Positions 46,564 to 58,660 are shown, counted from the first letter of the stretch. The stretch: DNA of 64,000 bases from Ligula intestinalis (GCA_036362985.1 JAYGXS010000004.1:24784161-24848160), one strand, 5' to 3'. The notes: generated by a model from the letters alone, not told the origin. Numbers and translations: made by a program.

Positions 46564-46610
46564 TGTCTGACGTTTCGATATCCGTCGTGGATTCGTCATC
46601 AGAGACATGA
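46564..46610 (-). ncRNA. Hammerhead ribozyme with intact core and perfect stem I, PLE type B
   Basis: Minus strand: UGUCU (46603-46607), CUGAUGA (46596-46602), stem II GA-AUCC-acgac-GGAU-A-UC, GAAAC (46572-46576), GUC (46569-46571), AGACA (46564-46568). Here stem I is fully Watson-Crick (UGUCU with AGACA), while the copy at 20866 has AGGCG with two G-U pairs, so pairing is kept despite the change. Stem III is one C-G pair. Best candidate in the window for self-cleavage. Confidence 0.75.
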
Positions 46611-46809
46611 TTTGCAGAAACAGGTAAAGCATGTACAGAAGTTTGCAGTATTTATAGGACACAGTCATTACAGCAAGTATGCAGCGACAATTAATCTTAA
46701 TTGCCTTTTTGCGCGTGGATTGCCTGTCGGACGGCACGTGGGCTCTGACTTGTTGAACTTTCATCACGGGCGGTGAGCTCGGGCGTGATGATTGCTCGGC
46801 TGAGATCTA

Positions 46810-47070
46810 CTTGGGTCATGGTTCACGGGCCCCCAATTCATAAGCAAGTGCAACAATTTGCCCAAACCATATTCAATCCTGAGATTCAATTTGGCCAAAG
46901 CAAGCCGTCACTTGAGGAACGGGCAGGCCACCGCCTCATTGTACGCCAACACCGGGGAGCCCGACGGCCGAGCAATCATCACGCCCGAGCTCACCGCCCG
47001 TGATGAAAGTTCAACAGGTCAGAGCCCGCGTACCGTCCGACAAGCAATCCACGCGCAAGAAGGCAATTAA
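46810..47070 (+). pseudogene. PLE endonuclease C-terminal fragment (type B)
   Basis: It begins with the codons for WVMVHGPPIHKQVQQFAQ (equivalent to ESWFTGP.SINKC in another frame) and continues with PYSILRFNLAKASRHLRNGQ, GEPDGRAIITPELTARDESS and VRQAIHAQEGN. It is only the region behind the catalytic core, so non-functional. Confidence 0.75.
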
Positions 47071-47159
47071 CGTTAATTGTCGCTGCATGCTTGCAGTAAT
47101 GACTGTGTCCTATAAATACTGCAAACTTCTGTGCATGCTTAACCTGTTTCTACTTCTCA

Positions 47160-47210
47160 TGTCTCTGATGACGAATCCGCGACGGATATCGAAGCATCAG
47201 GCAAATAACC
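47160..47210 (+). ncRNA. Hammerhead motif with mutated GAAA box, PLE type B right arm
   Basis: TGTCTCTGATGACGAATCC, hairpin, GGATATCGAAGCATCAGGC. GAAAC GUC has become GAAGC AUC, so A15.1 and the base pair after it are altered. The partner arm at 46564 keeps the intact form. Confidence 0.6.
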
Positions 47211-47309
47211 ATATTGTCCCAGCGATCGAGTCTTCTTCTTCTTCTCAATTGCTTCCTGGGACACGGATGTTTGCTTGTACTGGCAAACGTCTACTGTGCC
47301 CTGATATGG

Positions 47310-49237
47310 GCCCAGTACTGGATTAAGATATCTGTTACCCCGCCTGTTGTATGTGCACAAGGCATGTTTTACCACTGCTAGCACGTGCCTTAGCTGTTAG
47401 GCGCAGCCCTAACTGACGCGCACGCCCGCCGCCCTGGTGACTCGCCCCACGCCGCACTATCGATCAGCCCATAGGCCGTGCGCCTGATGATATCGCACAA
47501 TCTGCTGACGAGATTAGTGCTCTGCCCAACCACCCAGATGAGCCAGAAAGCCAGTCGGCATGCTTACCCTTCAAGGACACTTCCGAATTGGCCTGAGTGC
47601 AGCCCGACATTCTACATATGTGTGTACTCCCTTTTAGCCTTAAATACGTCGTACTAAGCACGTGAATACAATTCCGGCCATGCTGCTGATTCGTCTTTTG
47701 GGAATGCGATAGAGGCGTTGTTGGACGACGAAAATCGCGGCTTTTGGCAAGATTGCAACAGTAGCCTCACTAGCAGCTTCCGTTACCACAGGCAGAAACT
47801 CAGGGTTTCAGTTTAAATAGTATCGTCCCTTTCGACACCCGGCAATCTGCCTTCGAATGGTGGTGACGACGAAAACAGGCGTAATGTCTCAGTTGATAGG
47901 GCTTTGCATATGAGACCCTTTCCTAAAGCAAATTACCTCGATACATCAATTTTCATTTTTACACTTCGTCTTACCTTATCGACGGCTGATACAAGCAACA
48001 TGACCAGAACTGGCCACTGCAATTCTCACTCCTTTCCATCACATACTCTGATGAGTCTTTGACAGAAAAAAGACATTTTTCTCATTCAAAAATGGCCAAG
48101 CTAGTTTACCATGTCTTTGTTCTTACTCGGAAGTAATTAAACTTATCATTGTTAATTTCGCTCGGACAGTCTTATTGGCAGAGAGTGGAGCATTTAAATC
48201 TTGCGTTAGTTATCTCAGAGAGCTGACTGAGTGTCTTGTCAACCAGCATCATTTCTGCTGACCTTCGTTAGGGGCGGAGATTTTGTTCACGTTGAACGGA
48301 TTGATTTCAAGCGTTTGGTTGACCAGATGGTCCCATATAGCAATGCTCAAAATCCCGGGAGGCTTGATTCAAGATCAGCATTAATACTTTCGATCGTCAA
48401 ACGCCATCCTCCCTCTGTGTGTATGGTTTCGTAAATTTGTTTTGATTTCACCACATCTGTCCTCATAAGAGTACCAAGATTGATTAAATTAAGGTCGCGT
48501 GTTGACAATGTGTGACTGCGACCTCCCGCTAAAATCTACAGTTCAAACCAACAGGCTGATGACAACATTTCACAATGCGTAAACAAGAATGTCTGTCCTT
48601 TTAGGCAAAATTAGACCCAAGTTCACGCTCTCCTCAAAATTAAATGAAGATGTATTTAGAGGTTAGTCAGGAGCAGGGACATCAACAGCCGTAAGGGCTA
48701 CTCCAGTTATGGGTGCGCTTACTGGAACTTTGAACATTCGACTGTGTGGTTGCATTTGTTTGCTTTCTTGTTCCAGTTCACGTAGGGAATGTGCGGAAGC
48801 CAACAAGGAAGCCAAATTCAAGCAAGGGACGTATCGCGCAATCTGCGCACCTCACAGCATCTCTGGAGTATGAGAATGTACTGGCACACATAGGCGCAGC
48901 ATTTTACGCGCCAGCCGAGCGCACCCAATCTCGGCACCAGATGGATTTATGACTTGAATAAGGTACCGGTACCTGGAAGAGACAAGAGGGAGTAAGCTTG
49001 GCACTGGGGCCCGCGTCCTCACTGCACATCAGTGTAGTCCTCACTAATCTGTCACGTTTTTGAGCAATTATGACGCACTTAATGCCGTACCTTAGAAAGC
49101 TGCCAACTCAGGTGACATCTCGTCCTGGCAGGACGGCGAGCAAAGGTGCACTAGCTCCCTCTAACTTTGGCATTTTTGGCATCTCGAGTTGCCCTTTCTT
49201 TTTTCAATGTAAAATTTGTCCACTTTCCGCAGATTAG
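47310..49237. other. No gene seen; spacer
   Basis: No repeat partner or domain recognised. Confidence 0.5.
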
Positions 49238-49490
49238 ACTATGTGGGGCACACTCAAGCAACTTACATAGCTTTATCGATAACTGTTAGGGGGTAGGGGG
49301 GTTGGCAGATGTGCTTACTTCAGGTGACCAAAATTGTGAAACGTTCGCGGCCTCGGTTGGTCAACTGCGCAAAAGCCTTCCCTATGGAGGCCGCGAATTT
49401 TTCACAATTGATTTACCTGTATTTATTGAGAATTATGTGGGGCACACCCAAGCGGGCTATGTAACTTTTTATCAGTAATGTAGATGAATA
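49238..49490 (+). repeat. Direct repeat of about 52 bp
   Basis: 49238-49290 and 49433-49485 share ATGTGGGGCACAC.CAAGC and TATCGATAACTGT / TATCAGTAATGT. They enclose the hairpin at 49331-49409, suggesting a small element or duplicated target. Confidence 0.55.
49331..49409. repeat. Inverted repeat (hairpin), 23-nt arms
   Basis: AATTGTGAAACGTTCGCGGCC at the left pairs with GGCCGCGAATTTTTCACAATT at the right with two mismatches, loop about 32 nt. Not recognised as part of any element above. Confidence 0.75.
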
Positions 49491-49499
49491 AACCGACAA

Positions 49500-49665
49500 A
49501 AACCCGGATAAACTGGACTGGAAATTTCTGGCTTATCAGCCCTCATCAGCCAGTCCAACCCAACTCCAGGTAATGCGTCACGCGAGGTTCAAACCTGCGA
49601 ATTGCTGAGTAGAAGTACAGCCCTCTAACCTATTCGGAACGAACTCAGTGCCTCGCCAGTTTCGA
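49500..49665 (-). mobile_element. tRNA-derived SINE carrying a well-formed hammerhead
   Basis: The A-box region (CCGAATAGGTTAGAGGG, 49621-49637) and a B box (GGTTTGAACC, 49586-49595) on the minus strand precede GGAGTTGGGTTGGACTGG. The ribozyme block follows at 49515-49556, described separately. The strongest SINE copy for the head-plus-ribozyme arrangement. Confidence 0.8.
49515..49556 (-). ncRNA. Hammerhead ribozyme motif in SINE
   Basis: GGACUGG, CUGAUGA (49543-49549), a GGGCUGAUAAGCC hairpin, AGAAA, UUU, CCAGUCC. Stem I (GGACUGG with CCAGUCC) is a perfect 7-bp helix and stem II (GGCU with AGCC) 4 bp. Other SINE copies carry GAAAUGGUCAUUCCAG, which would give a 2-bp stem III (AU with AU, loop GGUC) and an AUU cleavage triplet. 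Here the stem III loop is deleted, so this copy may be impaired. Activity is inferred from the fold only. Confidence 0.6.
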
Positions 49666-50574
49666 TCTGGACAGTCGCTCACTGCTCTCTTACGGGACTC
49701 ACTCGTTTCTTTCTGTGGCTGCTAGCGGAACTCGAGCGGGAGCACTCAGACACAATGGGACGGGCAGGTCTCGAAACGCGTCTCTCCACCATAGCGCATA
49801 CGCCCCCATCAACCTGCACTTACCGGTGTGCAGCGTTTTGTACTTTGTGTGATGTCTGGATTGTTTTCATGACAGCCAACAATCTGCCTTTGCTGCTTTC
49901 CCATGACCACGCCTGTAGATACATATTTGGGCCTGGGTTTCAGCACTGGTGCTTTTCCACGCAGTATTACCTGAAAGTCTTTTTAGCACACATTTGTGTA
50001 GAGTGGCTTCTGTGTGTACTTCAAGATTCTATGAGCGCCAGATGATAAAGTTCTAATGGCTTAAGGAGTTGTGTACTTTTGCCTAGCAGTAAAGTACGCA
50101 GCGTTTAAAGTGGTTATCCTAAATGCGATCGTAACAACAGCTCGGATTTCGAAGGAAAGCAGGGACTGGCAAAATAATTTCAAAGATGGGAATCTTGCCT
50201 TTGTAAAATACAGCATTTAGGGGAGCAGCCATCTAGAGGGTGTTTCTGTGACCGATCGTCTGTGGGTATAAGAGATCAGCAAATAAAGTGCGTAATTTAA
50301 ACAGCTACGATTTGGCCAGCAAGATTTCTAAAGATCGACGAAAGGATGCACAGTCAAAATTTTGCATCCTGGTTGCATTATATATCGTTGAAACACGTTG
50401 CCTGATAACCAATACAGCTGAGAAAAATATTACTCGATCGCCCTCCGATCGGACCGACGATGGATAACGCTTACCTTCCGTGAGGCCCTAACCTATTTGC
50501 AGATCCAGTTTCTGCACAGGTTTCTCGACAAAGCGTGTTAGGTACAAATCTCCGCTAAACACTTGTCACAGCAA

Positions 50575-50625
50575 TCGTGTAGTCTTCTTCTCAATTACTT
50601 CCTGGGACTCTCATTTTAGCAATAT
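50575..50625 (+). mobile_element. PLE terminal remnant
   Basis: GTCTTCTTCTCAATTACTTC then CTGGGACTC repeats the segment that lies beyond the type-B hammerhead at 47228-47260. Only this outermost part remains. Confidence 0.5.
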
Positions 50626-53600
50626 GGCTGACTCAACTAAGACATTTGTTTAAGCCAAATCTATACATTTCATTTTCATGCAAAAACGCCTTGTTCAAAA
50701 AGTTCCGCAGAAGTTTTAAAATGAAAGTAATCATGTTGCACAAATCTTATGATCAATTTATAACAATGCTAAGGAAATTAAATTCCCAGTTTTCTTTAAT
50801 TATACTTTCCCCTATGTCAGGTAATTATTTCTATATTTTTCTTCTGATTTCACCTTCGGCTTGCAGAAGCCAATTTAGTTCTGATCTTCACAGAAACATG
50901 GTTCCCATAGAAATGTACTACGCATACCAAAAAAGACGACTCAGCACCTTAAAAAATTACCAACTTGGATGCATCGAAGCGGTGTCATTTATCAAAATAA
51001 AAAGATGCCTTGCGGATGAGACTCAAGTAAGTGCTTCAGCGTATATCTAGTGCGTTCATTATTGCGATACCGATGGCGCAAATATATCTTAAAGTTAAAC
51101 TGCATAAACAGGCCTAAAACTTAGGCAATTTAAAAATTGACAGGAAGAAGAAGGAGGGATAATTGCTCGTACTACAAGCGTTGGGAAGTCAACTAACACA
51201 AGAATCTAGAATGTGTATGAAACCGCAGTGGTCAGTCAAGGCATCATCCTTGCACACACATATCCATCTGCGATGAATACAGGAATTGTCAATTTTGCGA
51301 GCTATGCAGTGGTACAGCAACTACATACTCTCAATACTGCTGCAGCTGCTAAACATTATTTTCTGTTGGATTCTGTCCCTGATGATGAATTCGAGTGTGG
51401 ATCCAAAGCGGCCCCTGCGACAGTCTAGCTATCGTCATATTTAAAAAGCTACCGGAGAAGGCTTTTAGACAATCGCTTTAAGGTTGTTCTTGTAAACCCT
51501 TCTGTTAGGCATTTAAATTAAGCCGCTTTTGAAGTGATATCCTGGTGTGATTACCATAGAAAGTAACATACTTTATTATTGCAGACGACTGACGGTCACT
51601 TGTTTGCACGGCAGAACAGGGAATTCCTTTTTGCCTTGATCTAATGCACCCATCTACGACTAAGGAATTGTAATTGCAGTTCCCATGATATTTTTCCGTG
51701 GTACTTCAAGCAGCCATACCTCCTCGCGCTATGTGCCAGCCCTTGTCTCTGGCTGTTTTCGTCATTCTCTCCAGTAAGAAAATATATATCCCCGCTTCCT
51801 GTCCCGATTTCGAAATGCTGGCTTTAAATGACGGGAAACAGGCCTCCCGCATAATCCTCAGCCGGAATGGAGATATACGTCATCCTCTTGGACAACCAGT
51901 TCGAAAGAAGCCCACCTACTTACTTTTGCGGACTCAATTGGACTGTCAAATTATGTGGCCCGGTTGAGCAGTGGATGATTAAGCAAGTTTCCTCGCTTAC
52001 AACCATCTGGACTAAAAATTCATCTGATCATGAGATCTGCTGGACTGACTGCCGTCAATTCGCTTTTAGTAAAGTGCATCCAGCAGCAAACCTCGAAGAA
52101 ACATACGCGTCATCGTTCTGTTTTTCCTGCTCCCTCGTAAACTGGGAAGTAGTGTTCAAAATCACTTGTCAGTGATTTTCAGAATTTCAATCTGATTTTA
52201 AAACTGAATACATTGGCGTTTTTTGTGAAGCTGCGGCCTATTGGTCCCATCGGCAGTCAAAAAAATGTCAAGTTCTCCGAAAAGATTAACATAACCGACA
52301 AAGCGGCGTTCTAAGGCCTTTACCACTCCTGCCACAGGCCTTGGCCATAAAGATCAAGGCATTTAGTTTGTTTCTTGTGGATTCATTATACAATCAGACT
52401 TAAGTGGTGAACGTGACCAAAATGTGACTTGGAAACGATTGATGACGGCGCTTCGGGAGTATGGCTTGAGTGCTAAGGAGGAGAACATCAGTTAATGTAC
52501 AAAGTCATATCCAGACATTCTGGTCACTTCGGGATGCCGGCTTTTGAAAGAGCTACTTTCGGGTCGTTTGTAAAACTACACTGTGGAAAAATGACCACCC
52601 CTGTGAGTGGTCAAAAAATGCCAAGTTACTCGAAAGAATGAATATAATCTCATGAGATAGACAATCAGCTGTAGCACATATATATTGTCTAACAAAGGGC
52701 TTAGCTACTGCACGACGTCAATTATGCCACGCAAAACTAGTTATTCATTTTTATATATTTCTTAACACCATTTTTCGCTTCTAACCGGTAATTTTTCCTC
52801 TCACTTCTACCAATTATCTTTTCACGAATGAAAACAATTGTGCATCGCAAATGCAATGTTTATAAATTTGTCTACGGAAGTGTTTCTATCACAAAGATCC
52901 TTGTATTAAAGAAGAACTTGCACCCTTATTCAGATAAAGTACACATTTCCTTGTCCACTCGATGAACAAATGAAACAGCCCTTCAGGATACTCATCCTCG
53001 TTGAACAGAGTTGGTATATGGTTGACTGATGACAGAACATGAGTCAAAAACGATCATTCTGCATTCCCCTATTTTCGAGGGTTTGTCGAAGCCATATCCC
53101 CATGCATGAACTAGCCCGTACTCGAGGTTGAGTGATAAGAGAGAGGATCGTGCGCTACAGTAGCTATGCCGCAATTCTTCACGTGTATAGAGGCCAAACT
53201 CGTGACATTACTTAAACTTGCTGGATCAGTCGTGACCGTTTCCGTATCAATTACAAGTGGGTACACTGATGAACACTGCTCGAATATTGGAGATCATGTG
53301 ACGTAGTAATCACTGTTCCTATGCCAATACAGTCAGCTAAGCTGCTAATCGCAATGACTCTGATGAGGTTCTCTGAAGACGCGATGGGCAGTTTGATTGC
53401 ATGTAAATGCAAGTGTCCTGCCAGCAACGAAAATCTACTAAGCTTGTACGGTCTCATTGTCTCCCTTGACTGATTAATACATTTAAATGCTTTTGCCCAG
53501 ACCGAATTATACCACGGTCAACATTATTAAAGTAGTGTGATTTGCTGTACACTCCAGGTTTTTATGCTCCTTTAGTCCAATGTTGACGCCGTGAGCAGCT

Positions 53601-54827
53601 TTATGCAATTTTGCACCTGTAAGCCACGGGCATAGGAACGTACCACCGTTAATGCCGATGTAAATATTATCTAGTAATAATCATAAACAAAACTATACTC
53701 CTAACCCTGCATAATTAGTTACCATACTGGCAGTACAGACACCAGCTAAAAGCCCAGACACGTGGGCCGTCGATATTCTGACGAGGTTGGCATAATTGTG
53801 AGAAATTCGGCCTAGCACTGGGTCCCACAAAATTGCTTTTGTGCTTTCTGGTAAAACTCCAGTTATAAAATTGTAGCTTTTCAGTGACCTCAGGAATTAT
53901 TCTCTAACTTTGAGGAGATCAGTATGTTTGGGAGTCTTTAGGCGCAGATTATACCATGTCTCGCAGTTGCACCCACTAGTAAAACCCAAAGCAAGTGTGA
54001 TGAAACACGGAGTGCAGGATCCTAGTACGATACTTTTGTGTGGACTGATGTTATATGGTCCTTTATTATCCCAATTGTAGTCCGCACGTGCTGTACGACT
54101 AACAACTATCGTATGCTGTTATCTCTCCACCTCAACCCCACCCCTCCTTTCACATTTGACTTAATCGAGTCTTTCGTTTGCGTATCTTCGCGATCTACAT
54201 CCATGATTTCAAACTCTTTGCACGAGTACTCAGACCAAGTACTCGCCACTGCAGCAATATGTGGACGCCATATCTCTACTGGCTTTGTTACCATCATAAT
54301 TTTACCTGCAGACATTTTCGGGTTCCTTTTGGGCTAAAACGAGAGATTGGGCAGTTTTTGCATACGTTACAAATTATTTATCATAGACTAATTCCATACT
54401 GGAGGATGAAAGTTGATCGCCTCCTCCAAAAACTGCCAATCCTGACGGTAATAGTGCAGCTTATCTAAGGTTTTCACTTCAACTCTCTTCACAATCAACG
54501 AAGTAAGTTGCATCTACATGTTGATCACAGGGCTGAAGAATTTCGCTGTGTCCTTGTCTCCCCTTCCAGTTTCCGAATAAAATGGGCTCGATTCTGTGCC
54601 AGTCCTTTTCCTCGGCAGGACCCGGCAAGGGGAAAGCCACGTAATCTAGGTGGCTATGTACTAACCTCCGGGGAAATTGGGGTTGGGGTCACGTTTAGGA
54701 TTCAGTTTTGAGCTGGAGCGCAGAGTTTGAGTTGAGCTTACGATTCCGGAAATTATTTTCGTTAACCGTAGGTGGGCGTTCATTAACGCACATCAATATG
54801 TCTTATCTAAACCGGCAAGACAACGGG
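50626..54827. other. No gene seen; largest unannotated block
   Basis: 4.2 kb with frames of at most 134 codons (50646-51050, no domain). Two consecutive minus-strand frames at 52992-53457 have protein-like composition but no motif I recognise; they could be remnants of an unlisted element. Confidence 0.45.
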
Positions 54828-54960
54828 TCCGTGGCTCACTGGTTGGACTTCTGATCAAAGGGTTGCGGAATTGAGCCTCAGGGGATGCACAATCTGGGTA
54901 GACTGATAGACCAGAAATGGGCATTCCAGATCCCATTGTGTTTGCTGGCAATGTTCATCT
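54828..54960 (+). mobile_element. tRNA-derived SINE with deleted hammerhead core
   Basis: A box GTGGCTCACTGG (54831-54842), B-box-like GGAATTGAGCC (54867-54877), then GACTG, a short deletion through the CUGAUGA/stem II region, and ACCAGAAATGGGCATTCCAG (54910-54929). The GAAA and 3' stem I strand are kept while the catalytic half is lost. Confidence 0.75.
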
Positions 54961-56189
54961 GGTTAGGAGTTGGGTTGCGGTTAAGCGACAGAACTAGGTA
55001 CACTTCCTGAAATTTAATTTCATGCCACCCATTCTCATATCATGCTGTAGGATCAGATTTAAGCTTCGTACCTTCCAGTGTATACCAGTATCGGGCTTGA
55101 GATGCAGTCGAGAGCAGTTGATCGAGAGGGTCACCAGGGTTCATTATTGGCTCTTCGTTTACACCTGGTTGGACTTAAGCCCGTGGGAGACTTTACTGTT
55201 GTCATCTGCCTCCAATGCTGAAAACCCAAGTCGCTAACTAGACTGATGGGCAATGGATAAATAATTACCATAACGAGGCCCAATGTCAGGTCCATCGGCT
55301 TTTGAATTCGAAGTCTATTCCCTGATAAGCCTAATGGAGCCGGAATTTGACTCTTAGCAGGCCCACTAGGTGCATTATGTGTCCTATTTTGTCCCACGAG
55401 TGCTATATCTCCCCCCATTTAAGCTTCCTTTGTCAAGCATTTAGAAAATGGACAAAAATAAATCAACAAACCCGCGATTTTTTTGAATTTTGTTGCCGAC
55501 AAGCAGTAGGAATTGAATAGCATCAAAAATGGCCAGTTCCGCTGATTAGAACAGACAATCCTATGCAGATAATTACTTCCGGTAAGTGACTGGATAAATT
55601 GTTTTCAGTATCAGTATTCTGCTAAGTGCGACACATCAACCAAAAGGTCTCCTATTTCATTTGCAAGGGTCAGCAATATTCCGGAATTCCGCCGCAGTTC
55701 AGCATATTTAAATCGAGTGTTTGCGGTAAAACTAAACTATATCTAACAAGATTCATCCGGACGACATTACTCCATGCTTTGTGAATAGTTTTGAACAAAA
55801 AACACCCAGTACCACTCGCTACTAGGATCCTATATATGAATTCGCATGTGGAGGACTGGCAATATGCTGAACTCCTCGGGCTGGCCTGGCTAGGCTACAG
55901 AAACACCTCGAAAGGCATTTCAGACTCGTAGCTATCGTGCGCTGGAGTACATTTAGCACTGATGATTTGGTATCAGGCGTTAAAACCATTTGAGGGGTAC
56001 CCGAACAAGCGAGAATAATTCACTTGACTTTTTACTTGCAGATAACAACTTAAAAAACACAAATCTCCTTCAAAACACTGTCCATGAGCCGGGAGGCACA
56101 TGTTCCAACGTTTTTCCTCCTGTTTTAAGTAATTCTATCCTCATCTGAAGTAACGCTGGTAAACGCCTCTTTCTTTACCTTTCCTACCT
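54961..56189. other. No gene seen; spacer
   Basis: Nothing recognised between the SINE and the mariner fragment. Confidence 0.5.
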
Positions 56190-56485
56190 ACTGAACGTGC
56201 CTGCTCTTTAGGTTTTCGTTCCTTCATGCGAATAAAAAAATATCTGGGGACTAGATCGGGTGAGTGTCTTTGGCCAAAATTGATTGATTTTGAACGCTGT
56301 GTGAATAGACACGTTGTCATGATGAAGCAGCAAGTCCCGCGGTCGCCATAAGTGAGGTTGTTTTTCTTCTCACTGCATTACGCAATCTCTTCCGTACTTG
56401 TATATTGTAAGGTTTGCTGAATGTGGTGTCATGAAGAAAAATTTCAACGTGAACGACTCCATTGATTGCGAAAAAATACTATGAA
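56190..56485 (-). pseudogene. mariner transposase remnant, catalytic core fragment
   Basis: Minus strand: FFAINGVVHVEIFLHDTTFS, KPYNIQVRKRLRNAVRRKT, then DLLLHHDNVSIHTAFKINQF with the second catalytic D (HHDN) and a decayed THP...SPDIF equivalent of the YSPDLAP(C)D motif. The order and wording are those of mariner transposases (F.D..G.VH.E, YY...L..LR, W.LHHDNA..H). The N-terminal DNA-binding half is absent. Frameshifts separate the pieces. Gene symbol not assigned. Confidence 0.75.
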
Positions 56486-56614
56486 CGTGTTTTTTTTTCT
56501 TAAAAATTGGCATCGCAAAATCACCGAGAAGTTCAAAATTGATTTTATTAAAAAACTAATTCTATACGACTCGATGGTTCAGATATAAGGCTAGAATTAT
56601 GACCCAAGGTTATT

Positions 56615-56700
56615 TATCCTTGAAAAGTCGTATTGGCAAACAATTGTTTTCAGTCATTCATCATCGGGCCGGTGCATGACATGGGAATAATCGCCAATTG
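56615..56700 (-). mobile_element. Possible PLE type C-like terminus
   Basis: Minus strand CCCGATGATGAATGACTGAAAACAATTG... matches the type-C end (CCTGACGATGAATTAATCGAAAACATTCG) in most positions and in the CUGANGA and GAAA-like boxes. The 300 bp upstream on that strand are GC-rich and unrecognised. Confidence 0.4.
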
Positions 56701-57959
56701 GAGTGGCGCCTTCTGCCGATTACTTGCAAGCGCACAAAGCGCAGGTACACGCGTGCACCTCGCGCCTGAGCTAACAAGCTCAACGGCTGGCACTCGGCTG
56801 AAGGCGATGAACTAGCTTGCGCAACAGGCGGTACTTCCGTTAGACGCGGCAACGCTTCCTATTGGATGACCGTGCTGTTCCCTGATTGGCTACGTCTTCG
56901 AGGTGCGCGTCTGTTTTTAATTATGGTTTTTATTATTATATTAGTGAAGATTGTTGTTTATTTACTTCTCTTTATTATTGTATTATTTATCGTTTAGTGT
57001 TGTTGTCTGTCATCTCGGCCTTTTGATTTTTAGAAGGTACAAGTTGGTGAGAAGTTTGCGACGATGATGAATAACCCCAAAGTGAAGGGAGGAAAATTAA
57101 TTGCGCAAGTACCAGCTCGGTGTGATGGGCAGATAATTGTCCTTCTTTTCAGCGCGCGCGCCCGCATGCCTGCGGCTCCCAAAACAAGGCCACGTTCCAA
57201 CGCAAAGGACGCAGTTGTTGCGCCAGGAGACAAAATCTCTCACTGTGACCGAAACCTGCGCGCCCATTTCGTGTGTGCCTGTGTACGTGCCATGAAGGCA
57301 CACAGACTGCAAGCCCTGGGTCGGTCTCCCTCACCAGGAAGTTCTCTTGGACCACACAAGGTGCGCGGTGCAGGATACAGGAGTTAAGGCTAAGACGGTT
57401 AGCCCTAACAGCTACAATCTTCGAGGCCCGGTTCCTTAGGAGATGGCAGAAGTCTTGGAAAGGCTAGAGTAGAAGGAAAAGCTTATTGTGTACACAAAGG
57501 AAGGAAAAATAGGCGGAGAGAAGTTGGATTTCGGAGCACACGTCATTCCGCTGGAGCGCCGTGATCCTAACTGACGTATGGTGGCCGAGAGTAGGAGTAA
57601 AGGGACTTGTTCGAGTGGTGCTTGGGCGGCCGCGAGAACCTAGACGCACGTGTGTGTGTCCAAGTGGAAGTAGGTCAAGTATCTGCAGGTCAGCATGACT
57701 GTAAGCACTGACTGAGGTATTGGATGACCTTGTGGCAGCTGGCCTTGAACAATGACGCCGGACAAAGCAATGGGAGAGTGTTGGACGGCAGAGACCACTA
57801 CGCATGACAACGGCGCTTCCAGCAACGGCACTGATGAGCTTTAAATGACTGATAAGTAACGGTCATTGACGATTGGGAGGCGGACGACTAGGTATACATT
57901 GTATCAAGTAAACCTACGACTAGTAAGAGGCAAATATGCGTGCCTCAGGTTCTTGCTGT

Positions 57960-58660
57960 AAAGAAGAAGTAGAAGAAGACGAGGGCTTACCGACTTAATG
58001 ACATACCATTGAAGGAAGTGAACGCCCAGAAAGACTTGGGAGTCTGGATCACGCCCTCGCTTAAACCCTCCCTACATTGCACAAAGGTAGCCAAGTCCGC
58101 GATGTCGATCCTATACCTCGTCATACGAGCTTTTTCTACCTTCAATGAAGAGTGCTTCACAAAAGTCTTCGGAACCTTCGTACGATTGCACCTAGAATCC
58201 GCTATCTAAGCTTGGAGACCCTGGGCCACGAAAGACATCAACATCCTGGAAAAGGTACAACGGCGCGCAACCAAACTTTTTATGGAGCAGGGCTCACAGC
58301 CTCATGAACCACGGCTGTTGAATCTCAACCTCTTCCCATTGCGCTGCAGGCAGCAGCGGGGGGACCAGATACTCGCATTCCACGTATTACGCCTTTAAGA
58401 CTGCTGCCTCATATCAGGGGATTTTTTCGAATTAGCAACGACCACGAATTTGGGGGGTCATCCTCTCAAATTAAAGGTGACAGGGGCCAGGCTGGACGCT
58501 CGGAAACACTTCTTCTCAAAAAGGGTTGTCGGAGCGTGGAATGCGTTTCATCAGGACGTCGTTATGTCGGAATCGCTAGAGGGTTTTAAGCGAAAACTGG
58601 ATCGATATAGCAATGCGCGCTAGAGAACGAACTGATCGTAGCTGACAATTTACAATAATA
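57960..58660 (+). pseudogene. LINE ORF2 C-terminal remnant
   Basis: The frame from about 57985 reads NAQKDLGVWITPSLKPSLHC, AKSAMSILYLVIRAFSTF and FVRLHLESAI, a stop, WRPWATKDINILEKVQRRAT, PLRCRQQRGDQILAFHVLR, a stop, HPLKLKVTGARLDARKHFF and SKRVVGAWNAFHQDVVMSES, then LEGFKRKLDRY. The pattern KDLGV......F..H......A....L, then LE..QR.AT.......Y, then R..FF..RV...WN.LP/ALP is the conserved C-terminus of CR1-like LINE proteins. Two in-frame stops, little else. A GAAGAAG tract lies just upstream. Confidence 0.85.

Larger units (their letters stand above)
46526..47236 (+). mobile_element. Penelope-like element, type B, foldback form
   Basis: The arms 46526-46801 and 46963-47236 are inverted copies over about 275 bp (GAAGACTCGATCGCTGGGAC, the hammerhead block, CCTATAAATACTGCAAACTTC, GTCCGACAGGCAATCCACGC, CTCACCGCCCGTGATG). 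The 160-bp centre is plus-strand endonuclease C-terminus. The left arm is an inverted copy of the 3' tail, as in types A and C. The GAA microsatellite at 46504-46535 and CTTCTTCTTCTTCT at the right mark the ends. Confidence 0.88.

Noticed and set aside
52992..53457. Two consecutive minus-strand frames (60 and 68 codons)
   Set aside because: Could be a decayed element, but I recognise no motif and found no second copy in the window.
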